Positions 35,754 to 43,919 of a stretch of DNA of 64,000 nucleotides are shown one piece after another. This DNA is from Micrococcus cohnii (GTDB lineage: Bacteria > Actinomycetota > Actinomycetes > Actinomycetales > Micrococcaceae). The notes under the pieces were generated by a model. The model was not told where the DNA came from. It searched no databases and saw only the letters and a list, made by a program, of their open reading frames with translations. The position numbers and the translations under genes were made by a program. Each line of letters opens with the position of its first letter. Positions within the stretch are counted from its first letter, which is position 1. The stretch is taken from NCBI RefSeq assembly GCF_014205175.1, contig NZ_JACHNA010000001.1, forward strand, positions 1,302,001-1,366,000. Direction: 5' to 3'.

Positions 35754-36347
35754 TCAGTCGCGGAGGACAGCGACGGCCGTCCTGGCCAGGATCGCCAGGT
35801 CACCCGTGAAGCTGCGGTGTCGGACGTACTCGGCGTAAAGGCGGGCCTTCTGCGGCAGGAGCACCTCGACGTAGTGCTTTTCGGGGTCCTCCGCCGCGGC
35901 CAGTTCGTCCGCTTCGTTGCGAAACCGGATCGAGGCCGGATCAGTGATGCCCGGACGCACCGAGAGGATCTCGTCTCTCAGCTCGTCGGGCCACTGCGCC
36001 ACGTACTCCGGGACCTCTGGCCGGGGCCCCACCAGTGACATAGCCCCGCGCAACACGTCATAGAACTGAGGCAGCTCGTCCAGCTTGGTCTTGCGGAGCA
36101 CACGCCCAACGGCGGTCACACGTGCATCCCCGGACTGAGACACCGCCAGACCCGAGTGATCCGTACGCATGGTCCGGAACTTGTGGATGCGGAAGGGGGT
36201 GCCTTCCAACCCGATCCGCGTCTGGCTAAAGAGCACTGGACCGGGCGAGCTCAGCTTCACCGCCGCGCCTGCGGCGGCCATCACAGGGGCAGAAGCGAGT
36301 AGCGCGGCAGCCGAGACGCCTACGTCCAGGGCACGCTTGAGCGTCAT
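35754..36347 (-). CDS. Small monotopic phosphoglycosyltransferase (PglC-like initiating enzyme)
   Basis: 197 aa bacterial sugar transferase that attaches the first sugar-1-phosphate to undecaprenyl phosphate at the inner face of the membrane. One re-entrant hydrophobic helix at 5-30 (with a Pro), then KFRTM, the catalytic Asp-Glu in TKLDELPQFYDVL and MSLVGPRPEV. It lacks the extra N-terminal helices of WbaP/WcaJ, so it is in the PglC size class. Its ATG overlaps the stop of the DegT gene, a pairing expected when it uses the UDP-amino sugar made by its neighbours. Confidence 0.92.
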   Translation of the reverse strand: MTLKRALDVGVSAAALLASAPVMAAAGAAVKLSSPGPVLFSQTRIGLEGTPFRIHKFRTMRTDHSGLAVSQSGDARVTAVGRVLRKTKLDELPQFYDVLRGAMSLVGPRPEVPEYVAQWPDELRDEILSVRPGITDPASIRFRNEADELAAAEDPEKHYVEVLLPQKARLYAEYVRHRSFTGDLAILARTAVAVLRD

Positions 36348-37519
36348 GAGAGCACCGTCCGGACGGCCGCAATGACACGCTCGACCTGTTCGTCGGTCAT
36401 GGAAGAGAAGGCCGGCAGACTGACCGTGCGTTCGAACTGCGCGGTGGCGACGGGAAGCTCTTCCTGCCCTTCGGCGCAGTACTCGTTCCAGTACGGGTGC
36501 AGGTGCAACGGGATGAAGTGCACAGAGGTGCCAATCCCCTGCTCACTCATCCGCTCGATGAACTGGTCGCGGTGCATGCCGGCACCGTCGTCGTCGATTC
36601 GCGTGACGAAGAGGTGCCACGCGTGCGCCTCGGGCTCCTCATGCCATTGCGGAAGCTCGATCGGCAGGTCCGCGAGAGCCCGCGTATAACGCTGCGCTAT
36701 GCTGCGACGCTTGTCCCGCATCTCCACGGCTCGTGACAGCTGCACACGCCCAACGGCCGCGGCCGTGTCCGGCAGGTTGTATTTGAATCCGGGAGCCACC
36801 ACCTCATACCGCCATGACGGCGTCTTCGACTGGTACCGGTTGAAGACGTCACGGCTGATGCCGTGCAGCCGCATGGTGCGCATCCGGGCGGCCAGGTCCG
36901 CGTCCTTCACCATGACCATGCCGCCCTCGCCCGTGGTGATGGTCTTGGTCGCATAGAAGCTGAACACGACCGCGTCTGAGCTGGAGTTGCCAACGTATGC
37001 GCCGGCCGAGCGAACGGGGAACGCATGCGCCGCGTCCTCGATCACCTTCAACCGGTGACGGGATGCGAAATCCGCCAGTGCGTGGCCGTCCACCGGCAGG
37101 CCTGCGAAATGCACCGGCATGATGGCGACCGTCTTCTCCGACACCCGTCGCTCCGCATCGGCGAAGTCGATGTTCAGGGTCACCGGATCGACATCGACCA
37201 GCACCGGCCGGGCACCCATGTAGCGGACGACTTCGGCGGTCGAGGTGAACGTCCAGGCGGGGACGAGGACCTCATCGCCGGGTCCGACACCAAGCGCCTC
37301 GACCGCCAGGTGCAGCCCCGCGGTCGCCGAGTTCACCGCAATGCACTGCAGCTCGTCGTCCCCCTCCAGGAATGCGGCCATCTCCTTCTCGAACGCGGCC
37401 GCGTTCGGCCCAGTGGTCAGCCACCCGGATCGGACCGTCTCCGCAACAGCCTCGACTTCGGCCTCTGTGATGTCCGGCAGCGCGAACGGAAGGAAGGGCT
37501 CGTTCTGGTACTCAGGCAT
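36344..37519 (-). CDS. DegT/DnrJ/EryC1/StrS-family sugar aminotransferase
   Basis: 391 aa PLP enzyme that aminates a 4-keto-6-deoxy nucleotide sugar. ATG at 37519; an upstream in-frame extension lies inside the previous gene. Seen: GWLTTGPNAAAFEKE, the PLP-phosphate segment NSATAGLHLA, VIEDAAHAFP with the pyridine-binding Asp, and the Schiff-base Lys at about 192 in FYATKTITTGEGG. PglE-type function is inferred: it would act after the membrane dehydratase encoded two genes upstream. Overlaps the GT4-GNAT gene by 8 nt. Confidence 0.92.
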   Translation of the reverse strand: MPEYQNEPFLPFALPDITEAEVEAVAETVRSGWLTTGPNAAAFEKEMAAFLEGDDELQCIAVNSATAGLHLAVEALGVGPGDEVLVPAWTFTSTAEVVRYMGARPVLVDVDPVTLNIDFADAERRVSEKTVAIMPVHFAGLPVDGHALADFASRHRLKVIEDAAHAFPVRSAGAYVGNSSSDAVVFSFYATKTITTGEGGMVMVKDADLAARMRTMRLHGISRDVFNRYQSKTPSWRYEVVAPGFKYNLPDTAAAVGRVQLSRAVEMRDKRRSIAQRYTRALADLPIELPQWHEEPEAHAWHLFVTRIDDDGAGMHRDQFIERMSEQGIGTSVHFIPLHLHPYWNEYCAEGQEELPVATAQFERTVSLPAFSSMTDEQVERVIAAVRTVLS

Positions 37520-39413
37520 GCGTGCTCCTCGAATGGTCGGGCGCGGGGGAATCCAGGCGCTTCTCATAACGGTACATACGGCGTCCCTGCGGGGTGGTGT
37601 ACTCCGATTCCACGGTCCAGCCACTGCGCCGGTAGAAAGCGTTGACTGCGTCATTCGCGTCAGCGTCGGTCGTGAGCATCGCGTGTGTGCGGCCCGAGCG
37701 AACGACCTGCTCGCACCAGCGTTCGAGGAGTCGACGTCCTGTGCCCGTGCCCTGCGCCTCGGGTGCCACGCAAATCGAGCTGAGCAGAGCAGCATCGGCT
37801 GGCGGACGTTCAGACGTCCCACCCCGATAAGCCAGTCCCGCCAGGAGACGGGGGGCCTTCCGAGGGTCCTTCGCCACGATCCCGGCGCTGCGCAGACCGA
37901 AACCCAGCAGACGCCGCTTCAGCAGGCGGGAGAAGAATCCCTCGGGGTTCCGGCTGCCCACGGCCACCCCGAGCAGGCGCTGGTCCTCGTCCTCGATGAT
38001 GGTCGTCACGGCGTCAGGGTCCTGCAGGAAACCGCTGTAGAACTCACGGAGGAACCCCTCCCCAAGCGAGGAGAGAAAGAAATCCGGGAACGCTGCCTTG
38101 TGCAGTGCAGCTGCCGCCCTCACGTGCCTGCGACGCAGCGGCCCGGTGCGAACGTCCGCCACCTCGGCAGCTGCCGTGCCGAGCCGGCTCCGCCCCACGA
38201 TCTGCGCCAGCAGACCTTCGATCTGGTCCGTCACGCGATCCACACTGAAATTCTCGGAGTAGGCACGTGCAGCGTTCACGCCCCATTGTGCGAGGCCGTC
38301 GCGCCCCTCAGCAACGAGCCGATCCAGCCCCGCGCGGATCGACGAGACGGAGGACTGCTCCACACCGAAGCCCGCGTGCGCGGCCTCCACCAGGGCGACA
38401 ACGTCGCCGCTGGCGGCCACCATCGCTGGCTTACCCGCCGCGAGCGTCGCCTGCGTCTTACTCGGGATCGTGTACGGGGTGAGCGGGTCCTCCGAAAGGC
38501 TGATGTAACACACGTCCGCCGTCGCCATGAGATCCGGCATCTCCGCAGGGTCACGACGTCCGAGAAAGCGCACCGCAGGAACCGAATCGGCAGCGGCACG
38601 CAGCGTGTCGGCCTCAGTTCCCCCGCCCGCCAACAGGCACACGAGGTGGTTCGGATCGACCCCGCGGCAGGCCTCGACCAGGCCGTCCAGGCCCTGGGCC
38701 GCACCCATCGAACCTGCGTAGAGCAGGACCACCGTCTCCGGAGCGATCCCCAGCTCGGCACGAATGTCCCGCCCCGCAGACGCGAACACGTCTTCGTTGC
38801 CGGGCTTGGGAATATACGTGAGCTTGTCTCGCGGCACTCCACGCCGATGCAGGACGTCCACGACCGACGGTGCAATGGGCACAACGGCCTCCGAGGCCGC
38901 ATACATGGCGTTCGTCCAGCGATGAAGCACGGCGGTGACTGCCTTGCCGACGCGCCCGCCGGGTCCGAATCCGGACGCGGTGAGCGTATCCGGCCACAGG
39001 TCGGCCACCTCGCTCACGACGGGCACCCCGTGGAGGTAGCGGGCTCGGAACATCGGAGCCGCGATCGTGATCGGCGAGTAGTTCACCCACACGACGTCGC
39101 AGTCCTTGAGTTCACCGGCGCCCAGAAGCGCGGATGTGACGGCGAAGGAGGCGTAGTTGAGCAGACGCCCCACCGTGCCGCTGCCGTGGGACGGGAACAG
39201 GGCTGTCCGCACGATCCGGACGCCATCGCGGTGCTCCACGGTGCGTGGGCGCATCGTGTAACCGGCGGCGAGTCGCCCGTCTGGATAGTTCGGGAAACCC
39301 GTCACGACAGTGACGTCGTGTCCGCGGGCAGCCAGCGCTCGCGCCATGAGACCGGGCAATGCTGCCGGACCGGGTTCCGGGTCGTACCACTGTGTCAGGA
39401 TGCCGATCTTCAT
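37512..39413 (-). CDS. GT4 glycosyltransferase fused to a GNAT acetyltransferase
   Basis: 633 aa. Residues 1 to about 405 are a GT4 (WbuB-like) glycosyltransferase: N-terminal GILTQWYDPEPGPAALPG, the central EVADLWPDTL, IPKPGNEDVF, and TPYTIPSKTQATLAAGKPA in the donor-phosphate region. After a short linker, residues about 421-620 form a GNAT acetyltransferase with the acetyl-CoA loop SICVAPEAQGTGTGRRLLE (546-564) and NAFYRRSGW near the end. Such domains are usually separate proteins. The GNAT part could acetylate the 4-amino group made by the DegT enzyme, and the GT4 part could then use that sugar or the next one. The fusion is seen; the coupling of functions is inference. Confidence 0.88.
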   Translation of the reverse strand: MKIGILTQWYDPEPGPAALPGLMARALAARGHDVTVVTGFPNYPDGRLAAGYTMRPRTVEHRDGVRIVRTALFPSHGSGTVGRLLNYASFAVTSALLGAGELKDCDVVWVNYSPITIAAPMFRARYLHGVPVVSEVADLWPDTLTASGFGPGGRVGKAVTAVLHRWTNAMYAASEAVVPIAPSVVDVLHRRGVPRDKLTYIPKPGNEDVFASAGRDIRAELGIAPETVVLLYAGSMGAAQGLDGLVEACRGVDPNHLVCLLAGGGTEADTLRAAADSVPAVRFLGRRDPAEMPDLMATADVCYISLSEDPLTPYTIPSKTQATLAAGKPAMVAASGDVVALVEAAHAGFGVEQSSVSSIRAGLDRLVAEGRDGLAQWGVNAARAYSENFSVDRVTDQIEGLLAQIVGRSRLGTAAAEVADVRTGPLRRRHVRAAAALHKAAFPDFFLSSLGEGFLREFYSGFLQDPDAVTTIIEDEDQRLLGVAVGSRNPEGFFSRLLKRRLLGFGLRSAGIVAKDPRKAPRLLAGLAYRGGTSERPPADAALLSSICVAPEAQGTGTGRRLLERWCEQVVRSGRTHAMLTTDADANDAVNAFYRRSGWTVESEYTTPQGRRMYRYEKRLDSPAPDHSRSTHA

Positions 39414-41314
39414 GCGTCTGGGTCGTCCTTCACAGAGCGGCTTCCTCGAGTCGGCTGTTCATCGATGCGCGCCCCGAACGCATCCTCCTCGAAGCCCATC
39501 CGCCGCAGCCACTCGACGCGGTCGAGGTTCTCCGGCGCGAGGACCTGCACGGAGGCATGCGAGATCTTCGGGTGTAGCGGACGTGCGTCCGATTCGCCCG
39601 CGCCGATCAGCTCCTCGTGCATCTTCTCGCCGTGGCGCAGACCGGTGAACTTGATGGCGATGTCCTTGCCGGACATCGCGATCATGCGCTCGGCGACGTC
39701 GAGGATCTTCACTGGTTCGCCCATGTCGAGGATCAGCACCTCGCCGGATGTGCCGATGGCCCCGGCCTGGATGACGAGGTGGCACGCTTCCGGGATGGTC
39801 ATGAAGTAGCGCGTGACGTCCGGGTGGGTGACCGTCACCGTCTGCCCCCGACGGATGAGCTTGTGGAACGTGGGCAGCATCGAGCCGCGACTGCCGATCA
39901 CGTTGCCGAAGCGAACCGAGATGTACGGCCGCCCCGTCTGCGTACCCATCCACGCCGTGAGCTTCTCCGCCACACGCTTGGAGTGGCCGAGGGCGGACGT
40001 CGGGTTGGCCGCCTTGTCCGTCGAGACATTGATGAACGTCTGCACGTCGACCCGCTGCGCGGCCCGCAACACGTTGAGCGTGCCGAGCACGTTCGTCTTC
40101 CACGCCTCATCGGGGTACTGCTCAAGCATCGGCAGGTGCTTCAGCGCGGCTGCGTGGTAGACGACATCCGGCCGGCGTTCCTCGAAGACCGCGGTGAGGG
40201 CGTCGTCGTCGCGGATATCCGCGAGCACGACGTCCCGGGTGTGGAGCAACCCGTGCCCTTCCGTCTCGAGCTGGGCCTCCTGCAGCAGCGTCTCGTCGCG
40301 GTCCAGCATGATCAGCTCCGCGGGAGCGAAGCGCTGGATCTGGCGGCAGAGCTCAGAACCGATCGAGCCGCCGGCGCCCGTCACCAACACCTTCTTGCCC
40401 GCGAGATACTCCGCGGCGTCCTCCACAGAGGTGTCGACCGTCTCGCGACCGATCAGGTCCTCGATCGACAGGTCACGCAGATCCGCGAGACCGGCATGGC
40501 CAGCCAGCTCCTTCGAGAGCTTCGGCAGCACCCGCACGTGCACACCCGCCTGGGCCGCAGCATCGGCGACCTTCTTGACCAGGTGATGGTCGGCCGCCGA
40601 GATGGCCACGACCAGCTGCGTGGCGCCGGTCCGCGTGACGACATCGTCCAGGTCACTCAGGGCACCGAGCACCGGTACGCCGCGCACGACGCGGTTGCGC
40701 AGCTGACGGTCGTCATCGAGCAACGCGACCGGACGGAAGCGCGAGTCGTCGTCGAGCTGCATGCGCCGCAGCAACTGATCGCCCAGAACGCCCGCGCCGT
40801 AGACGATCGTCGGCTCGGCGTGCTCGCCGGGGCCGTGGCGTCGCTCCTGCCGTATACGTTGGATGTATCGCACCCCCAGCATGAGCACGAGCGCAAGGGG
40901 TCCCGCGATCAGCATGAGGCTGCGCGGCACCTCCCACATGACGCCGACCGCCAGAAGCACCACGGTGACGAGGGCGGACACCATGAGCACGAGCAGGGCA
41001 AGGGCTCGAACCTCGTCGAAGGTCCCATAGCCGTGACGGCCACGGTAGACGTGCGTCAGATACCCGAGCACGAGCTGCAGCACCACCGTGATGACACCGA
41101 CTGCCGCCAGCGGACCCCATTCGACGGCGTACGCGTTGAAGTCGAAGCGCAGCAGGGCGGCTGTGGGCAGCACCAGCAGCCACACTGCGACGTCAAGCAG
41201 CAGGAACGCGGCCCACGTCCTCCGCGACGGACGCCACGGAGAGCCGCCGTCTCGGCGCTCGGCGGCGGACTCGGCCTCCTGCGCAGGGGTGATCTCAGTC
41301 ATCGGCTCAGACAC
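39410..41314 (-). CDS. PglF/CapD-type membrane nucleotide-sugar 4,6-dehydratase
   Basis: 634 aa. Four N-terminal membrane helices (about 35-165), then a CoA-binding-like Rossmann region, then the dehydratase domain (about 310-600) with VTGAGGSIGSELCRQI, AAALKHLPMLE and STDKAANPTSALGHSKRVAEK. In the Y/M-x-x-x-K pair the first residue is Leu here. The enzyme makes UDP-2-acetamido-4-keto-6-deoxyglucose, the substrate for a DegT aminotransferase. GTG start one base after the dehydrogenase gene; an ATG at 41302 is an alternative. It overlaps the GT4-GNAT gene by four bases. Confidence 0.9.
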   Translation of the reverse strand: MSEPMTEITPAQEAESAAERRDGGSPWRPSRRTWAAFLLLDVAVWLLVLPTAALLRFDFNAYAVEWGPLAAVGVITVVLQLVLGYLTHVYRGRHGYGTFDEVRALALLVLMVSALVTVVLLAVGVMWEVPRSLMLIAGPLALVLMLGVRYIQRIRQERRHGPGEHAEPTIVYGAGVLGDQLLRRMQLDDDSRFRPVALLDDDRQLRNRVVRGVPVLGALSDLDDVVTRTGATQLVVAISAADHHLVKKVADAAAQAGVHVRVLPKLSKELAGHAGLADLRDLSIEDLIGRETVDTSVEDAAEYLAGKKVLVTGAGGSIGSELCRQIQRFAPAELIMLDRDETLLQEAQLETEGHGLLHTRDVVLADIRDDDALTAVFEERRPDVVYHAAALKHLPMLEQYPDEAWKTNVLGTLNVLRAAQRVDVQTFINVSTDKAANPTSALGHSKRVAEKLTAWMGTQTGRPYISVRFGNVIGSRGSMLPTFHKLIRRGQTVTVTHPDVTRYFMTIPEACHLVIQAGAIGTSGEVLILDMGEPVKILDVAERMIAMSGKDIAIKFTGLRHGEKMHEELIGAGESDARPLHPKISHASVQVLAPENLDRVEWLRRMGFEEDAFGARIDEQPTRGSRSVKDDPDA

Positions 41315-41315
41315 C

Positions 41316-42569
41316 TCAGAGAACCGTGACCGCCGCCGAAGCCGGCACGACGTTCCGCGTGTCGAACACCCGTACGCCGAGATCGGCGAGCTGCTGATAG
41401 TCGACGTCCGAGTGATCGGTCAGGAGCACCACTAGATCGTGATCCTTCAACTCCGCGACCGAGTTCAGCCGCCGCACATGCTGCGGCCACGAACGATCAT
41501 GCACCCACGAGTCCAGAGCGCTGAGGTCCGCCCCGTACTCGTGCAGCAGCTTCACGATCGCCTCCGACGGAGACTCACGCAGGTCTGACGAGTCACGCTT
41601 ATAGGCGAGGCCGACGATCGCGACCTTGGCACCGTTGAGGGCCTTACGGTCCTCATTGAGCAGCTTCATGGCCCGCTCCACCACGTAGACCGGCTGGTGC
41701 TCGTTCACGTCATTGGCGAGCTCGACGAAACGGAAGGTCTGCCCGAGGTCCTTGCGGACCGCCCACGAGAGATAGCTCGGGTCCACCGGCAGGCAGTGTC
41801 CGCCCACCCCCGGACCGGGCGTGAACTTCATGAAGCCGAACGGCTTGGAGTTCGCCGCCTGGATGGCGTCCCAGATGTCCACGTTGAGCTGATGCGCGAA
41901 CACCGCGAGCTCGTTGATCAGGGCGATGTTCACGTGGCGGAACGTGTTCTCCATGAGCTTGGTCAGCTCGGCCTCACGCGTGCCCTTGGCCGGCACGGGG
42001 GTGTCGATGATCGTGTCGTAGAACTCTCGCACCTTGGCCAGGGACGCCTCGTTCATGCCGGAGATCACCTTCGGCGTGGTCTTGAAGGTCCAGTCCTTGC
42101 GTCCCGGGTCAATCCGCTCGGGTGAGTAGCCGACGTAGAAGTCCTCGCCTGCCGTGAGCCCGGACCCCTGTTCGAGGATGGGCACGAGCAGCTCGTCGGT
42201 GGTGCCCGGGTAGGTCGTCGACTCGAGGATCACGGTCGAACCGGGCCGCACATGCTCCGCCAGGGAGGCGCCGGCCGACTCAATGAACCGCATGTCCGGC
42301 AGAGAGTCTCGCAACGGCGTCGGCACGGTGATCACGGCGACATCGAAGTCCGCCGCATCGGCGTAGTCCTTGGACGCGATGAACCGACCGCTGTCCAGGG
42401 CGGAGCGAACCTCGGCATCGGAGATGTCCTCCACGTAGGAGACGCCGTTCTGCAGGTCTGAGACACGTGCGTCGCTCAGATCCAGACCGACCACGTCGTG
42501 GCCGACGTCGACCGCGCGCATGGAGACGGGAAGGCCGACGTACCCCTGGCCGATGACAACAAGTTTCAT
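41316..42569 (-). CDS. UDP-N-acetylhexosamine/UDP-sugar 6-dehydrogenase (WbpA/WecC-like)
   Basis: 417 aa NAD-dependent dehydrogenase that oxidises C6 of a UDP-sugar to the uronic acid. NAD-binding VIGQGYVGLPVSM at the N-terminus, ILESTTYPGTTDELL, the substrate Lys/Asn region KLMENTFRHVNIALINE and the catalytic Cys in PGVGGHCLPVDPSYL. It is of the UDP-HexNAc 6-dehydrogenase type (WbpA, WecC, TviB), unlike the Ugd-type enzyme at 53932. First gene of the polysaccharide operon, 1 nt before the dehydratase gene. Whether it uses GlcNAc, GalNAc or ManNAc is not decided by the sequence. Confidence 0.9.
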   Translation of the reverse strand: MKLVVIGQGYVGLPVSMRAVDVGHDVVGLDLSDARVSDLQNGVSYVEDISDAEVRSALDSGRFIASKDYADAADFDVAVITVPTPLRDSLPDMRFIESAGASLAEHVRPGSTVILESTTYPGTTDELLVPILEQGSGLTAGEDFYVGYSPERIDPGRKDWTFKTTPKVISGMNEASLAKVREFYDTIIDTPVPAKGTREAELTKLMENTFRHVNIALINELAVFAHQLNVDIWDAIQAANSKPFGFMKFTPGPGVGGHCLPVDPSYLSWAVRKDLGQTFRFVELANDVNEHQPVYVVERAMKLLNEDRKALNGAKVAIVGLAYKRDSSDLRESPSEAIVKLLHEYGADLSALDSWVHDRSWPQHVRRLNSVAELKDHDLVVLLTDHSDVDYQQLADLGVRVFDTRNVVPASAAVTVL

Positions 42570-42803
42570 TCTGAGCTGCTCTCTTCCGTGAGCGTGCGTT
42601 CTCTTCGCCCGGATGGCCCCTCGGCGATCGAAGGCGGACTTGCTGGCTAACCCTAGTCGCGATGGTCGCTCCGCAGGAGGGGTATCGACGCCGCGCCTGG
42701 CCTTTCAGGCGGTCATTGTGGTGCAAAACATGCGAGACGTCCCGGTTGCGATCATTTTCACAGCCCTCGCTCAGCACGTCGAGGACCGAGCCCCTGCGTG
42801 GGC
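42570..42803. other. Intergenic region upstream of the polysaccharide operon
   Basis: 234 bp without a gene between the tsaD stop side and the first polysaccharide gene, both on the minus strand. It must hold the promoter of the long operon. It includes a relatively A+T-rich patch (about 42712-42772) and a minus-strand TAGGGT near 42650 that could be a -10 box, but no -35 box or known operator stood out. Confidence 0.4.
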
Positions 42804-43919
42804 TCAGACGTCCGCCAGCGACACGCGGGCGACATCGAGGCCCGGGTCGACGCCGAATCCCCCGCCGGAGGGCTCGACCCCATCGGCGACCAGTCGCGCC
42901 CCGAGCGCGGCCACCATGGCGCCGTTGTCCGTGCAGAGGTTCACCGGCGGCACCACCAGCTCGATGCCCGCCGAGGCGCACCGTGCCGCCAGCAGCGAGC
43001 GCAGCCTCGAATTCGCCGCGACCCCTCCGCCCAGCAGCAGGTGCTCGATCCCGTTCTCCTGGCAGGCTCGCACAGCCTTGGACGTCACGACGTCGGCGAC
43101 GGCCTCCTGGAACGACGCAGCGATGTCTTCCCGCGGCACCTGAAGATCCCGGGCCTCAAACTGCTCGACGGCGCGGGAGACCGCGGTCTTGAGCCCGGAG
43201 AACGACCAGTCGTGCCGATGGGGCCCGGGCTCCTCCGCCGAGCCGACGAATTTGCCGGCGCTCAGGCCGCGAGGGAAACGGAAGGCAGCCCGGTCCCCGT
43301 CGGCAGCCATGCGGTCGATCACGGGACCGCCGGGATAGCCGGCGCCGATCAGCCGGGCAACTTTGTCGTAAGCCTCGCCCGCCGCGTCGTCGATCGTCGA
43401 TCCGAGCAGGCGGACGGAGCGTGAGATGTCGTCGATGCGAAGGACCTCGGTATGGCCCCCGGAGACGAGGAGGGCACCCAGGTTCGAGGGCAATTCGTCC
43501 CAGCCGCCGGGTCTCACCCCGTCAAGCAGGCCCACCCCGACGTGGGCGACCAGGTGATTGATACCGTAGAGCGGCTTCTCGGCGGCCAGGGCCAGGGCCT
43601 TGGCCCCGGCCACGCCCACCATCAAAGCTCCGGCCAGGCCCGGTCCGGCGGTCACGGCGATCGCGTCGAGGTCCCGCAGACGCACCCCGGCGGCGTCGAG
43701 GGCACGGCGCACCGTGGGGACCAGGGCCTGCACGTGCGCACGTGCGGCGATCTCAGGGATCACGCCGCCGAAGCGAACGTGCTCCTCCACGGAGGAGGCC
43801 ACCTCGTGGGCGAGCAGTCGCGTCCCCTGCACCACGCCGACGCCGGTCTCATCGCATGAGGACTCGATGCCGAGGACCACAGGCGAAGACAGAGCGAACG
43901 TCACACCTCTAACCGTCAT
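42804..43919 (-). CDS. tsaD: tRNA N6-adenosine threonylcarbamoyltransferase TsaD
   Basis: 371 aa catalytic subunit that transfers the threonylcarbamoyl group to A37 of ANN-decoding tRNAs (t6A). N-terminal [15 protein letters not shown], the metal-binding His pair in RAHVQAL and [10 protein letters not shown], the nucleotide site [10 protein letters not shown] and the C-terminal [14 protein letters not shown]. It lies last in the acpS-alr/tsaE-tsaB-rimI operon. Its ATG overlaps the stop of an A+T-rich acyltransferase gene (ATGA at 43916-43919), an unusual neighbour. Confidence 0.96.
   Translation of the reverse strand: MTVRGVTFALSSPVVLGIESSCDETGVGVVQGTRLLAHEVASSVEEHVRFGGVIPEIAARAHVQALVPTVRRALDAAGVRLRDLDAIAVTAGPGLAGALMVGVAGAKALALAAEKPLYGINHLVAHVGVGLLDGVRPGGWDELPSNLGALLVSGGHTEVLRIDDISRSVRLLGSTIDDAAGEAYDKVARLIGAGYPGGPVIDRMAADGDRAAFRFPRGLSAGKFVGSAEEPGPHRHDWSFSGLKTAVSRAVEQFEARDLQVPREDIAASFQEAVADVVTSKAVRACQENGIEHLLLGGGVAANSRLRSLLAARCASAGIELVVPPVNLCTDNGAMVAALGARLVADGVEPSGGGFGVDPGLDVARVSLADV

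Noticed and set aside
37245-39809. An 854-codon plus-strand frame opposite the GT4-GNAT gene
   Set aside because: Composition and lack of any motif mark it as a shadow; both domains on the minus strand are clearly real.
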